Both the position numbers and the translations under genes were made by a program. A DNA stretch of 64,000 bases from CAVUQH01 sp963774445 (GTDB lineage: Bacteria > Myxococcota_A > Polyangia > Haliangiales > Haliangiaceae): positions 1 to 64,000 of the forward strand of contig CAVZFC010000032.1 of NCBI GenBank assembly GCA_963774445.1, in the 5' to 3' direction. Below the pieces are notes generated by a model, which ran no database searches, was not told the origin of the DNA, and saw only the letters and a list, made by a program, of their open reading frames with translations. Below, in pieces: positions 19,626 through 29,967 of this stretch; position 1 is the first letter of the stretch; each line of letters opens with the position of its first letter.

Positions 19626-20161
19626 CGTCCGGTGTCGCAGGCGAAGTAGAGCACCAGGGCCGGATCGCTCTTGGTCTTCCACATCGCCGGGCCGAGGAAC
19701 AGTCCGGGGTCGACCTCGCGCAGCTCGTCGTGGACCTGGCGAATGAACCACGGGTTCTCCGGCTTGTCGTAATCCAGGACGATGCACGGCGCGCCGTCGA
19801 CGGCCGACGGCTGGAACGAGGTGTCGAACGGGAAGGCCGGGCGCTCGCCGGCCAGGCGCAGGCGGTTGATGCCGCTGCCGCGATCGGTGGCGCTGGCGCG
19901 GAAGCGCTTGCCCGCCCAGGGGAAGGCGCGGCTGCGGGCGAAGCCGCGCACGGTGCTGGCGACGGCGCCGCGGCCGACGGGACCGACGACGGTCAGCATG
20001 CGACAGGTCGGATCGCCGTCGAGCGCCGACAGGTCGTCGGGCACGCTGCCGCTCTCGTACAGGGCGGTCAGCTCGTCCACCGACATGGCGGCCAGGTCGT
20101 CCAGGGAGAGCGTGCGGGCGCGCTCGGGTGCGGGGGCGGCGGCGGCTAGATGGGTGCTCAC
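19622..20161 (-). CDS. Conserved hypothetical protein (179 aa) in a tetR operon
   Basis: The GTG start at 20161 overlaps the tetR stop (GTGA), and its own stop overlaps the epimerase start (ATGA). A helix-rich N-terminus (TLSLDDLAAMSVDELTALYE) precedes a beta-rich domain with FPWAGKRFRASATDRGSGIN, FPFDTSFQPSAVDGAPCIVL and PGLFLGPAMWK. The pattern recalls a family of about 180 residues seen in actinobacteria and myxobacteria with a probable lipid or ligand-binding barrel; function is unknown. Being sandwiched between a TetR regulator and an epimerase suggests a role in lipid or xenobiotic metabolism. Confidence 0.78.
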   Translation of the reverse strand: MSTHLAAAAPAPERARTLSLDDLAAMSVDELTALYESGSVPDDLSALDGDPTCRMLTVVGPVGRGAVASTVRGFARSRAFPWAGKRFRASATDRGSGINRLRLAGERPAFPFDTSFQPSAVDGAPCIVLDYDKPENPWFIRQVHDELREVDPGLFLGPAMWKTKSDPALVLYFACDTGR

Positions 20162-20769
20162 GACTCTTCTCCTTGTGGGCGTTTGACGGCATTCCAGAGG
20201 CTGTCCTCGATAGCGTCGAGGACGGCGGGGGACAGCTCGAGATGCTCGGCGCGCGCGGCCTTGAACAGGCCGACGAAGGCGCCCCAGACCATCGCCATCA
20301 GCGCCTCTGCCGGGGTGTCGCGCACGGCGCCCGCGTGCTGGGCCGACTGCACCAGCGCGTGGATCGGCGCCAGGCTGCCCAGCTCCAGCGCACGGCTGGC
20401 GGCGTCGAGGTACGGCTGGTGGTGGTGGAGCTCGAGGAAGGCCAGGGCGCGCGGCTCGCGCTGGGCGAAGTCGGCCAGGCGGCGCCAGAAGTCTCCGAAC
20501 AGCTCGCGCGGCGGCAGCGCCAGGTCGAAGCCGTCGGTCAGGGCGTGCATGAGGCGCTGCTTCCACCGCCGGTAGAGCGCGTTGACCAGCGCCTCCTTGC
20601 TGGCGAAGTGGCGGTAGATGGTGCCGGTGGCGACGCCGGCGGCGCGGGCGACGGCCGGGACGCTGGTACCGTCGAAGCCGCGGTCCACGAACAAGTCGAG
20701 GGCGGCCCCGAGGATCGCCTCGCGTCGGTCCTCCGGGGTGGTGAGCTGCGAATGAATGTTCATTCGCAT
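20158..20769 (-). CDS. TetR/AcrR family transcriptional regulator
   Basis: 203 residues. The N-terminal TetR HTH (EAILGAALDLFVDRGFDGTS; GVATGTIYRHFASKEALVN) is followed by an all-alpha ligand domain. Two possible ATGs (20769 and 20763) both lie within or beside a 20-bp palindrome, which strongly suggests autorepression. It heads an operon with the 179-residue protein and the broken epimerase. Ligand unknown. Confidence 0.92.
   Translation of the reverse strand: MRMNIHSQLTTPEDRREAILGAALDLFVDRGFDGTSVPAVARAAGVATGTIYRHFASKEALVNALYRRWKQRLMHALTDGFDLALPPRELFGDFWRRLADFAQREPRALAFLELHHHQPYLDAASRALELGSLAPIHALVQSAQHAGAVRDTPAEALMAMVWGAFVGLFKAARAEHLELSPAVLDAIEDSLWNAVKRPQGEES
20748..20767 (-). promoter_or_regulatory. 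TetR-type operator overlapping the tetR start codon
   Basis: GCGAATGAATGTTCATTCGC has perfect 9-bp arms (GCGAATGAA / TTCATTCGC) around a 2-bp centre. The ATTCATTC core is the AcrR/TetR-like pattern. A bound dimer would cover the start codon of tetR itself, so it would block translation initiation-proximal DNA and transcription of the whole operon. Confidence 0.75.
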
Positions 20770-20803
20770 CCAGTTCTAGCGGGTTAGCGCCCGACCCGTC
20801 AAC

Positions 20804-20849
20804 CGAAAAAAGTGGACGCCGCCCAGCGACGAATCGCGGAGCGGCGTCC
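20804..20849 (-). terminator. Intrinsic terminator of the lipoprotein operon
   Basis: On the minus strand the perfect 9-bp stem GGACGCCGC / GCGGCGTCC (20849-20841 and 20822-20814) is followed by AC and a run of six T (20811-20806). It lies 41 bp after the stop of the gene ending at 20890, so it closes the two-lipoprotein unit and insulates tetR. Confidence 0.85.
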
Positions 20850-20889
20850 GGTTGGCCCCAGGCAGGAGCCTCTTCGATGGGGTGGGCCG

Positions 20890-21150
20890 CTAGCCCTTCT
20901 TGCCCTTGGACTTCATGGCGCAGGCCTGCATGTCGTTCATGTCCTTGGCCGCCAGGGCGCACTTGCGGTCGTCGGCGGTCATCTTCTTCTCGCACTTCTC
21001 GACCAGCTCCTTCTTGTGGCCCTTGAGCGCGTCGGGGGCGATGTCGTTGAAGTGGTCGGCGACCTTGTCGCACGAGGAGCCGTCTTTGCCGCAGGCGGCG
21101 CCGGTCAGGATGGTGGTAGCGAGGGCGAACGAAAGGAACAGAGTACGCAT
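20890..21150 (-). CDS. Small Cys-rich lipoprotein (86 aa)
   Basis: The signal with lipobox LTGAAC starts at ATG 21150, preceded by AGGAGA. The mature part is short, lysine-rich and has four cysteines in a C-x(3-9) pattern (CGKDGSSCDKVADHFN, EKCEKKMTADDRKC, MQACAMKSKGKKG), a layout repeated in many myxobacterial lipoproteins. It follows the larger lipoprotein by 56 bp and precedes a strong terminator, so it is probably the last gene of that unit. Function unknown. Confidence 0.8.
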   Translation of the reverse strand: MRTLFLSFALATTILTGAACGKDGSSCDKVADHFNDIAPDALKGHKKELVEKCEKKMTADDRKCALAAKDMNDMQACAMKSKGKKG

Positions 21151-21206
21151 TTGAGTTTCTCCTACAGTCTGGGGTCTGTGGTTTGGGAGCGAAAGAGCAG
21201 GGGGCA

Positions 21207-21809
21207 TCACCAGTTGGTGACTCGGGTCGCGCGGCACGCCTTCTCGAAGGCGTTCAGCGCGCCGACGGCTTTGTCGTCGAGGGTGGCGCGGCAGTAGAAG
21301 TACTGGCTGGCGCCGTCCTTCCACCACGCGGCGATCACCTCGGTGCGGTCGTCGCTCTTGGCGATCACCAGCCGGCCGTTGGGCAGCGCCTCGTCCTTGA
21401 CGATGGTCGCGTCGCCGAGGTGACCGAACTCGACCTTGTCGACCACCGGCTTCCACGCCTTGGCCTGGCAGGCGCCGTCGCAGTTGGCGCCGACGCTGTA
21501 CTTGGTGAAGAAGCCGAGGTCGCTGTTGTCGGCCGGGCGGTACTTCCCGGGGATGGCTTTGCTCTCCTCCCAGCCGGCCGGCACGACCGCTTCGAGCTGG
21601 TCTTCGATGGTCGCGGTGGTGAACGTCAGGCCGGGTACGCTGGCCGGCACGGCGCTGTTGATGGCACCGACGTCGGCCGCCGGCTGGGCCGCGACCGGCT
21701 TGGCCGCGGTGGACTCCTCCGCGCCGTCGCCGTCCTTCTTCTTGCAGCCGGCGGTGGCGGTGAGGGCGAGGGTGAGCGCGAGGATGATCGTGTGGGTCGT
21801 CATGGTCAT
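21207..21809 (-). CDS. Lipoprotein (200 aa) under a sigma-54-type promoter
   Basis: ATG 21809 follows AGGAGAACGACCC. The signal ends in lipobox TATAGC, then KKKDGDGAEES. The mature protein carries a domain with GLTFTTATIEDQLEAVVPAG, four cysteines (ANCDGACQAK, YFYCRATL, EKACRATR) and a C-terminal VTNW. No family recognised. A -24/-12 element lies about 58-73 bp upstream, and the neighbouring gene upstream encodes a sigma-54 activator, so regulated expression is likely. Confidence 0.82.
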   Translation of the reverse strand: MTMTTHTIILALTLALTATAGCKKKDGDGAEESTAAKPVAAQPAADVGAINSAVPASVPGLTFTTATIEDQLEAVVPAGWEESKAIPGKYRPADNSDLGFFTKYSVGANCDGACQAKAWKPVVDKVEFGHLGDATIVKDEALPNGRLVIAKSDDRTEVIAAWWKDGASQYFYCRATLDDKAVGALNAFEKACRATRVTNW

Positions 21810-21866
21810 GGGTCGTTCTCCTGCCTGGTTGGTTGCTGGCGGCTCGTTGCCGTCGACGGTCCCTTG

Positions 21867-21882
21867 AGCAGCCCCCGTGCCA
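21867..21882 (-). promoter_or_regulatory. Sigma-54 (-24/-12) promoter
   Basis: On the minus strand TGGCAC-GGGGG-CTGCT: the GG and GC dinucleotides are exactly 12 bp apart as required, and only one base differs from TGGCAC-N5-TTGCT. The expected start of transcription is at about 21857, giving a leader of about 48 nt to the lipoprotein ATG. Confidence 0.65.
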
Positions 21883-21932
21883 CGGGCGTTCGTGTGTGTA
21901 ACCCCGCGACATCGCGACCCATCGCGCCCGCG

Positions 21933-21950
21933 CATGCCAGCGATGGCATG
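21933..21950. promoter_or_regulatory. Palindrome, candidate activator (UAS) site
   Basis: CATGCCA-GCGA-TGGCATG is a perfect inverted repeat with 7-bp arms. It is centred about 85 bp upstream of the predicted sigma-54 start, the usual distance for an enhancer-binding protein site, and lies just after the activator gene. The alternative is a transcription-end hairpin, but no T-run follows. Confidence 0.5.
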
Positions 21951-21982
21951 TCAGGCGCGGCACCCGCTGCCGTCCGCGGCAG

Positions 21983-23672
<1,690 letters not shown>

Positions 23673-23695
<23 letters not shown>

Positions 23696-25620
23696 AACCC
23701 TAGGTTCATACCAGCTGCTCGAGCGCGTTGGCGAGGGCGGAACGGCCCACGTGCACCGGGCGCGGGGGGCGGACGGCCAGCTGGTGGCGATCAAGCTGCT
23801 CGCGCCGTCGGCCGAGCTGGACGACGCCGCCGCCCGGGCGCGCATCGAGCGCGAGATCCGGGCCCTGGGCGGGCTCGCCCACCCGCACCTGATCCCGCTC
23901 CTGGACAGCGGCGTGGACGACGAGCTGGGGCCGTATCTGGTCACGCCGCTGGTCACCGGGCAGTCGCTGCGGGCGCTGGTGGCCGGCGCGCGTCTGTGTC
24001 CGGAGGGGGCGCTGCTGCTGGCGGCGCCGCTGGCATCGGCGCTGGCCGCCATGCACCGGGCCGGGCTGGTCCACCGCGACGTCAAGCCGGAGAACGCCCT
24101 GGCCCAGCCGGATGGGCAGCTCTTGCTCTGCGACCTGGGGTTGGCGCTGGGCGCCGGCGACACCCGCTACACCGAGGAGGGCGCCGTGGTCGGCTCGGTG
24201 CCGTACATGGCGCCCGAGCAGGTCGAAGGGCGGGGCGTCGGGCCCGCGGTCGACGTCTGGGCGCTGGGTGTGGCGATCTACGAGTGGATCACCGGGGCGC
24301 GGCCGTTCGCGCGCGAGCGGCCGGCCGAGGAGGCCGCCGCGATCCTGGTCGGCAAGTTCGCGCCGCTGGCGGCCGCCGATCGCCGGGTCGACGAGGCGCT
24401 GTCGGCGCTGGTCGGTCGCTGTCTCGTAGCCGATCCGGCGGCGCGCCCGGCGATGGACGAGCTGGCCGCCGCGCTGGCGTCGATGATCGACTGGACCGCC
24501 GCCGATGGCGCCGCCGCCGAGCGTGCGGCGCTGGTCGCCGATCCGTCCGGCTATCAGGCGCGCGTGACCCGCTTCCGCGTCGCCCGGGTCGAGCGCGAGG
24601 CGGGGGAGGCGATCGCCGCCGGCCGCGCCTTCGTCGCCCTGCGCCTGATCGACCGCGGGCTGGCCTATGCCCCCGACGACCCGGCGCTGCGCGCGCTGTC
24701 CGAGGAGGCCGAGGCCCGCGAGGCGCCCGCGGTCGCACTGCCGGCACCCGCGCACCCGCGGCGCGGGTTGATCATCGCCGCCCTCGCCGCGCTGGTGCTG
24801 ATCGTCGGCGCCGCCGTCGCGTTGGCGGTGCTCGACCGCGACGAGCCCGAGCCGCGCGGCGGCTTTAGCCTGCCTGCGGGATCCCGGACGACCGTTCAAC
24901 CGCAGCCGCGGCGCCGACGACAAGCAGGCGATGCAGGTGGTCGGCGCCTTCGTCGATCTGTTCGAGCGCGGTCTCGACGTGCAGCAAGAGGAGCAACGCC
25001 GCGCGCGCCTGGCCGCCGCCAACCCGCCGGCCACGCCGGCGAGCGGCGACCCGCTGGCCGGCCTCACCGCGCTGGCCCCCGCCGACCTGGCCAACGACGG
25101 CCCGGCCGGCGACCTCACCTCGCTGACCGCGGGCGACGGGGCGCCGCTGGTTCCGGCCGCCATTCTCGGCGGCGCGGACGCCGGCGAGACGATGGCTGAT
25201 TTCGATCGCCGCGTCGCCGACGTGCCCGGCGACGTTGACACCGCCGTCGGCCGCGCCATGGTCTACCTGGCCGCGGGCAAGCGCGACGCCGGCCTGGCGA
25301 TGCTCGACGAGCTGGAGCGCACACACCCGGAGTCGGCGGCGGTCTGGCGCACCCGCGGCTTCGTCGACCTGCGCCGCGGGCAGTTCGCCGAGGCCGAACG
25401 CGCGCTGGGCCGCGCGATCGAGCTCGACCGCAAGGACGCGCAGTCGCTGCGCAACCGCGGCATCCTCCGCCACCGCCAGGGCCGCACGCGCGACGCCTAT
25501 CTCGACCTCCGCCGCGCGCTGGCCGCGAGCCCGGGCGACCGCCAGGCCCGGCGCGAGCTGGCCGCCATCTACCGCGCCGCCGGTCACCCCGCCGACGCGA
25601 CGGCGCTGCTGGGCAACTAG
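23673..25620 (+). CDS. Ser/Thr protein kinase with membrane segment and TPR tail (one frameshift)
   Basis: Two frames join into one protein of about 648 residues. The kinase domain (about 10-270) has the Gly loop VGEGGTAHVHRA, VAIKLL lysine, HRDVKPEN catalytic loop, DLG in place of DFG (CDLGLALG) and APEQ. A membrane helix follows at about 370-390 (LIIAALAALVLIVGAAVALAVL), then periplasmic TPRs (VGRAMVYLAAGKRDAGLAML; GRFVDLRRGQFAEAERALGR-type repeats). The break lies in GTTCAAC at 24894-24900; removing one base continues from RTT into RSRGADDKQAMQVVGAFVD. Start ATG 23673 (23667 also possible). It is probably functionally paired with the divergent sigma-54 activator carrying an FHA-like domain. 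Confidence 0.85.
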
Positions 25621-27116
25621 GCTGGTCCGGGCTCGTAGCTGTCGACGCGCAAAAGCTCGCTGGGCAGGAACGCCGGCTTGTGCAGCGATCGTCCGAGCAG
25701 CAGGCGCGCGCACTCCTGCACCCCTTCGGTGACGGCGGGGTGGGGGTGCACGCAGTAGTCGATGTCTTCGAGCGTCGCGTCCTTTTCGATGAGGAACGCG
25801 ATCCCCTGGATGCAGCTCGAGGCCTGCGGGCCGACCACGCGCAGCCCCAGGATGCGGTGGCTGTCGGGCCGCGCGAGCAGCTTGATGAAGCCGCCGGTCG
25901 AGCGCATGGCCACGTTGCGGCTGACCAGCTGGTTGTGGACGACCGCGACCCGGTACGGCACGCCGCGCTCGCGCGCCTGCTGCTCGCCCAGGCCGACCGA
26001 GGCGACCTCGGGGTGGAGGAACATGATCGCGCTGAGCGCGTCGTAGCGGATCGGGTGGGCCGCCAGGCCGAACATCGTCTCGACCGCGTGGCGACCCTCG
26101 AGCTCGGCGACGTTGGCCAGGGCGACGTCGGCGGTGGTGTCGCCGGCGGCGAAGATGTGCGCCGCCGTGGTGCGGGTGCCGTTGACGGTGATGCTGCCGG
26201 AGCGCCCGACCTCGACCCCGGCGGCCTCGAGGCCGATGCCGGCGGTGTTGGGCACGCGGCCGGCCGAGATCAGCGCGCGGTCCACGCGCAGGGTCTGGGT
26301 TCCCTCGGGCGAGGTCACCGTGTACTCGACCATGCCATCGACGACGCGAAGTGACTCGAGGTTGGCCTCGCGGTGGATGGTCACGCCCATCTTCTCGAAG
26401 CTGCCGGTGATCAGCTCGGCCACGTCGGCGTCTTCGAACGGCAGGATGCGCGGGCGGCGGTCCAGGAGGTACAGCTTGGTCCGCGCGTAGTGGCCGAAGA
26501 CGGTGGCGAACTCGCAGCCGACGACGCCGGCGCCGACCACCACCATGCTGTCGGGGAACGACGGCCAGCTCTCGATGTGGTCACTGGTAACGACCCGGTC
26601 GCCGTCGACTTCGATGCCGGGCAGGGCGCGCGGCACCGAGCCGGTGGCGATGAGGAACTGGTCGCCGCGCACGCGGAGAACGCTGCTGTCGCCGCGCTCG
26701 ATGGCGACCTCGTGCGGCGACACGAACCGACCGGTGCCCGACTCGCGCCAGACGCGGCCGCCGTTGTCGCAGCCCGCGGCGCCGAGGCCGTCGAGCTGGC
26801 GACAGAGCAGCTCGCGCCGCTCGCACACGGCGGCGTTGACGGCGCGCATCACTGACGCGTACGACAGGTTGACGTCGCGGGCGACGAAGCCGCGATCGCT
26901 GCGCCGCGCGCCGGCGTAGTCGTTGGCCAGGTGCCACATCGTCTTGGACGACAGCGCGCCTTCCTGGACCCCGCGGCCACCGACGCGATCCTTCTCGATC
27001 AGCAGCACTTGCTTGCCCAGATCGTGCGCGCGCACCGCCGCCGCATAGCCGGCGGGGCCCGCACCAAGGATCACGAGGTCGTATCGCTCGGGGCGCTCCG
27101 TGGTCACGGGGGCCAT
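25617..27116 (-). CDS. FAD-dependent pyridine nucleotide oxidoreductase lacking the redox disulfide
   Basis: 499 residues with the overall layout of dihydrolipoyl dehydrogenase or soluble transhydrogenase: FAD motif LVILGAGPAGYAAAV, NAD motif MVVVGAGVVGCEFATVF, second FAD motif IFAAGDTT and C-terminal HPHPAVTE. The position of the CxxxxC redox pair reads GGRGVQEGALSSK, with neither cysteine. It thus cannot do disulfide chemistry and is more like the SthA type, or acts on another acceptor. ATG 27116 follows AAGGAG. Its 3' end overlaps the kinase gene by 4 bp. Confidence 0.88.
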   Translation of the reverse strand: MAPVTTERPERYDLVILGAGPAGYAAAVRAHDLGKQVLLIEKDRVGGRGVQEGALSSKTMWHLANDYAGARRSDRGFVARDVNLSYASVMRAVNAAVCERRELLCRQLDGLGAAGCDNGGRVWRESGTGRFVSPHEVAIERGDSSVLRVRGDQFLIATGSVPRALPGIEVDGDRVVTSDHIESWPSFPDSMVVVGAGVVGCEFATVFGHYARTKLYLLDRRPRILPFEDADVAELITGSFEKMGVTIHREANLESLRVVDGMVEYTVTSPEGTQTLRVDRALISAGRVPNTAGIGLEAAGVEVGRSGSITVNGTRTTAAHIFAAGDTTADVALANVAELEGRHAVETMFGLAAHPIRYDALSAIMFLHPEVASVGLGEQQARERGVPYRVAVVHNQLVSRNVAMRSTGGFIKLLARPDSHRILGLRVVGPQASSCIQGIAFLIEKDATLEDIDYCVHPHPAVTEGVQECARLLLGRSLHKPAFLPSELLRVDSYEPGPA

Positions 27117-27245
27117 CTTACTCCTTCTGCATCGCGATGGCCCTGGAGGTGCTGCGCGTGGTCTACGATTCGCGCGCTCGCGGGCGACAAAAGCGGGGGG
27201 TTGTTAGCGGCATCGCGCGCGCGGGAGCGCGAGACTGGTGACGCT

Positions 27246-28511
27246 ATGCGTACCAACTTGCTGTCCCTTTCGTTGCGGTTCGCGATGGCGGCCGCGTTGC
27301 TCACGGCGTGCACGGTGGAAGGGGACAGCACCCTGGGCTCATCGAGGTCGCCCATCCTGGGCGGTCAGCCGGGCAGCGCGGGCCAGTTTCCCACCGCGGT
27401 TGCCATCTACGACCGCGCTGGCAGCCTGTGCAGCGGAACGTTGATCACGCCGCAGTGGGTGCTTACTGCGGCGCACTGCGTGACGCCGTCGCTCCTCGGC
27501 TACAGCACGCAGGGGCAGGTGACGTCGAACACGATCGTCATCCTCGACTCCGACGATGTGCTCGCGGGTCACGGCAGCCAGCACAGCGTGGTCGCCACCA
27601 TCCCCGAGCCGGGCTTCTCCGATCGGGCGCTGGGTGACAACGACATCGGGCTGATCAAGCTGTCGTCGCCGGTGACCGATCGCACGCCGACGCCGATCAA
27701 CCGGATCAAAGAAGACGCCCCCGTGGGCATCTCGGTGCTGCAAGTCGGCTACGGCATCAGCGAGGTCGGCAATCAGAACTCGGCCGGCACGCTCTATTAC
27801 CTCGAGGGCAAGCAGACGGCGTCGTGCTCGACCTGGGGCGAGTCAGACAACAACCTGCTGTGTTACTCGCAGGCCGACGGCAGCGGCAAATGCAGCGGCG
27901 ACAGCGGGGGGCCGTCGTACGCGACCATCAACGGCGTCCGACGCGTGGTCGGCGTGACCTCGTTCGGTGACCAGAACTGCCAGCAGATGGGGGCCGACAC
28001 CCGCGTTGACGCCGAGCTCGACTTCCTGTACCAGAACGTGCCGGAGCTGCAGTGCCAGGCAGACGGTGCCTGCAACAACATCTGCGGATCCGGTGCGTTG
28101 CCGACCGATCCCGACTGCCCGACCTGCGCGGCCACCAGCGACTGCGGCGACGGCGAGGTGTGCGGTGCCGATGGCCAGTGCGAGCCGGCGCCGTTCGAGC
28201 CCGGCGGCCTGGGCGCGGAGTGCCAGAACAGCAGCGACTGCGCCTCGGGGCTGTGCGGCATGACCGCCGAGGGCGGCACCTGCACCCAGGGATGCGACGC
28301 CAACGACAGCTGCCCCGACGGCTTCGACTGTGTCGACACCAGCAATGGCACCAGCGTCTGCTGGCCCCGTCCGGGCGGCGGCGGCGGCAGCGGCGGCGCC
28401 GGCGACAACATGACCGGCGGTTGCGCGGCCGGCGGCGGCCCGGCGGGCAGCCTCTGGCTGCTCCTGGTCGGGCTGGGCGGGCTGTTCTGCAGGCGCCGTC
28501 GCTCGGTGTGA
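27246..28511 (+). CDS. Secreted trypsin-like serine protease with MYXO-CTERM-like tail
   Basis: About 421 residues with an N-terminal signal (lipobox-like LLTAC). The chymotrypsin-fold domain has LTAAHC (His about 76), DNDIGL (Asp about 132) and GDSGGP (Ser about 219). Two Cys-rich modules follow (CAATSDCGDGEVCGADGQC; CQNSSDCASGLCG). The C-terminus is a Gly-rich linker, a TGGCAAGGG cysteine motif, a hydrophobic stretch (SLWLLLVGLGGLFC) and RRRRS, the MYXO-CTERM pattern for anchoring and processing in myxobacteria. Divergent from the flavoprotein gene. Confidence 0.92.
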   Translation: MRTNLLSLSLRFAMAAALLTACTVEGDSTLGSSRSPILGGQPGSAGQFPTAVAIYDRAGSLCSGTLITPQWVLTAAHCVTPSLLGYSTQGQVTSNTIVILDSDDVLAGHGSQHSVVATIPEPGFSDRALGDNDIGLIKLSSPVTDRTPTPINRIKEDAPVGISVLQVGYGISEVGNQNSAGTLYYLEGKQTASCSTWGESDNNLLCYSQADGSGKCSGDSGGPSYATINGVRRVVGVTSFGDQNCQQMGADTRVDAELDFLYQNVPELQCQADGACNNICGSGALPTDPDCPTCAATSDCGDGEVCGADGQCEPAPFEPGGLGAECQNSSDCASGLCGMTAEGGTCTQGCDANDSCPDGFDCVDTSNGTSVCWPRPGGGGGSGGAGDNMTGGCAAGGGPAGSLWLLLVGLGGLFCRRRRSV

Positions 28512-28555
28512 CCTCCGGCGCCCCGGCGCGGGCCGGGTAGCAGTATGTTGTCGCC

Positions 28556-29966
28556 ATGCGCGACTCCCTCGTGGCTTGCATCCTGGGGATTGGTCTGATC
28601 TCGTGCGGGGGGAGTGGCAACAGCAGCCCCGATGCCCGCACGCGCGTCGAACGCGTCGCCGCCGGCCGACGGGCCCGGCGCCGACGCCGGCGGCTGTGTA
28701 CCGACCATGCCGACGGCGACCAGCGAGACGTGCGGCACCGGCGCCAACTCCAACATCGAGCACCTGGTGGTGATCGTCCAGGAGAACCACTCGTTCGACA
28801 ACTACTTCGGCAACTGGTGCACCGCCGCCACCGGGTCGTCGCCGACCTGCACCAGCGGCCCGTCCTGCTGCGAGGCGGCGCCCGACACCGCGCCGGGCAG
28901 CAGCGGCACGACGCCGACGATCCTGGACGACACCGCCAACGGCGCCTTCGATCCCAACCACACCTTCGACTGCAACCTGACCGAGATCAACGGCGGCGCC
29001 ATGGATGGGTTCGTCAACGGCATCAGCGCCTGCGCCGACGCGAAGAACTTCGCCTACGCCGATCCGGGCGGTCCGGTGGCGCCGTACATCTCGTACGCGC
29101 AGAGCTACGCCCTGGCCGATCACTACTTCCAGCCGGTGCTCGGCGCCAGCTCGTCCAACGACATGTACTTCGCCCGCGCCCACTTCGTGTTCAAGGACAA
29201 CACCGTGAGCACCAACTCGCTCGGCGGCAGCTGCGGCTTCGGAAGCAACTCGGGCACCGACTACGACGACACCACGATCGCCGACATCCTCAACGACTGC
29301 AGCGTCACGTGGGCCTGGTACGGCGGTGGCTACGACAACATGGTCGCGGCGGCCAACAACGGCGTCTGCCCCGACGCCGAGACCGGCTGCCACGTTGCCT
29401 TCCAGGCGTTCCCGTGCATCTACGACCCGTCCGACGTGCCGTTCCAGTACTACCCGACGCTGCAGGACAATCCGGCCCACCTCGAGGACATCACCAACCT
29501 CGCTGACGACATCACCAACGGCACCCTGCCGTCCGTCAGCTTCGTCAAGGGGATCGGTTTCCGCACCGAGCACCCCGGCTTCATGAACCAGATCTCGGAG
29601 GGCGCCACCTTCGTCACCGGCGTCGTCGACGCCGTGCTCAACTCGGCGACCTACCAGAACAACACCCTCATCCTCCTCGTTTACGACGAGGGCGGCGGCT
29701 ACTTCGACCACGTCGCGCCGCCGCCGACCAGCGCCGTCGACTGCCAGCCTTACGGCGTCCGCACCATCTTCATGGCGCTGGGCCCGATGGCCAAGAGCAA
29801 CTACATCTCGCACGTGATCATGGAGCACTCGTCGATCGTCAAGTTCATCGAGTGGAACTGGCTGAAGGGCGAGACCGGCCAGCTCGGCACCCGCGACACC
29901 GAGGTCAACAACATCGGCGACATGATCGACCCGACCGCGGCCGGCGCCACCGTCCCGGCCAACTAG
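28556..29966 (+). CDS. Secreted phosphoesterase (phospholipase C / acid phosphatase family), one frameshift
   Basis: About 469 residues when joined. The lipoprotein-like N-terminus (LGIGLISC) is in one frame up to 28646; the rest is in the next. The shift lies in GTCGAAC (28646-28652); one base less reads on into ASPPADGPGADAGGC. The catalytic domain opens with the family signature HLVVIVQENHSFDNYFG, then the FIDQI-less variant FVNGISACADAKNF, HYFQPVLGASS, and the metal site LLVYDEGGGYFDHVAPP. Substrates would be extracellular phosphodiesters or phosphomonoesters such as phospholipids. It lies 44 bp after the protease gene, in the same direction. Confidence 0.86.
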
Positions 29967-29967
29967 A

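Noticed and set aside
27843..29828. Minus-strand frame of 661 codons
   Set aside because: Antisense to the protease and phosphoesterase, whose motifs are unmistakable on the plus strand.
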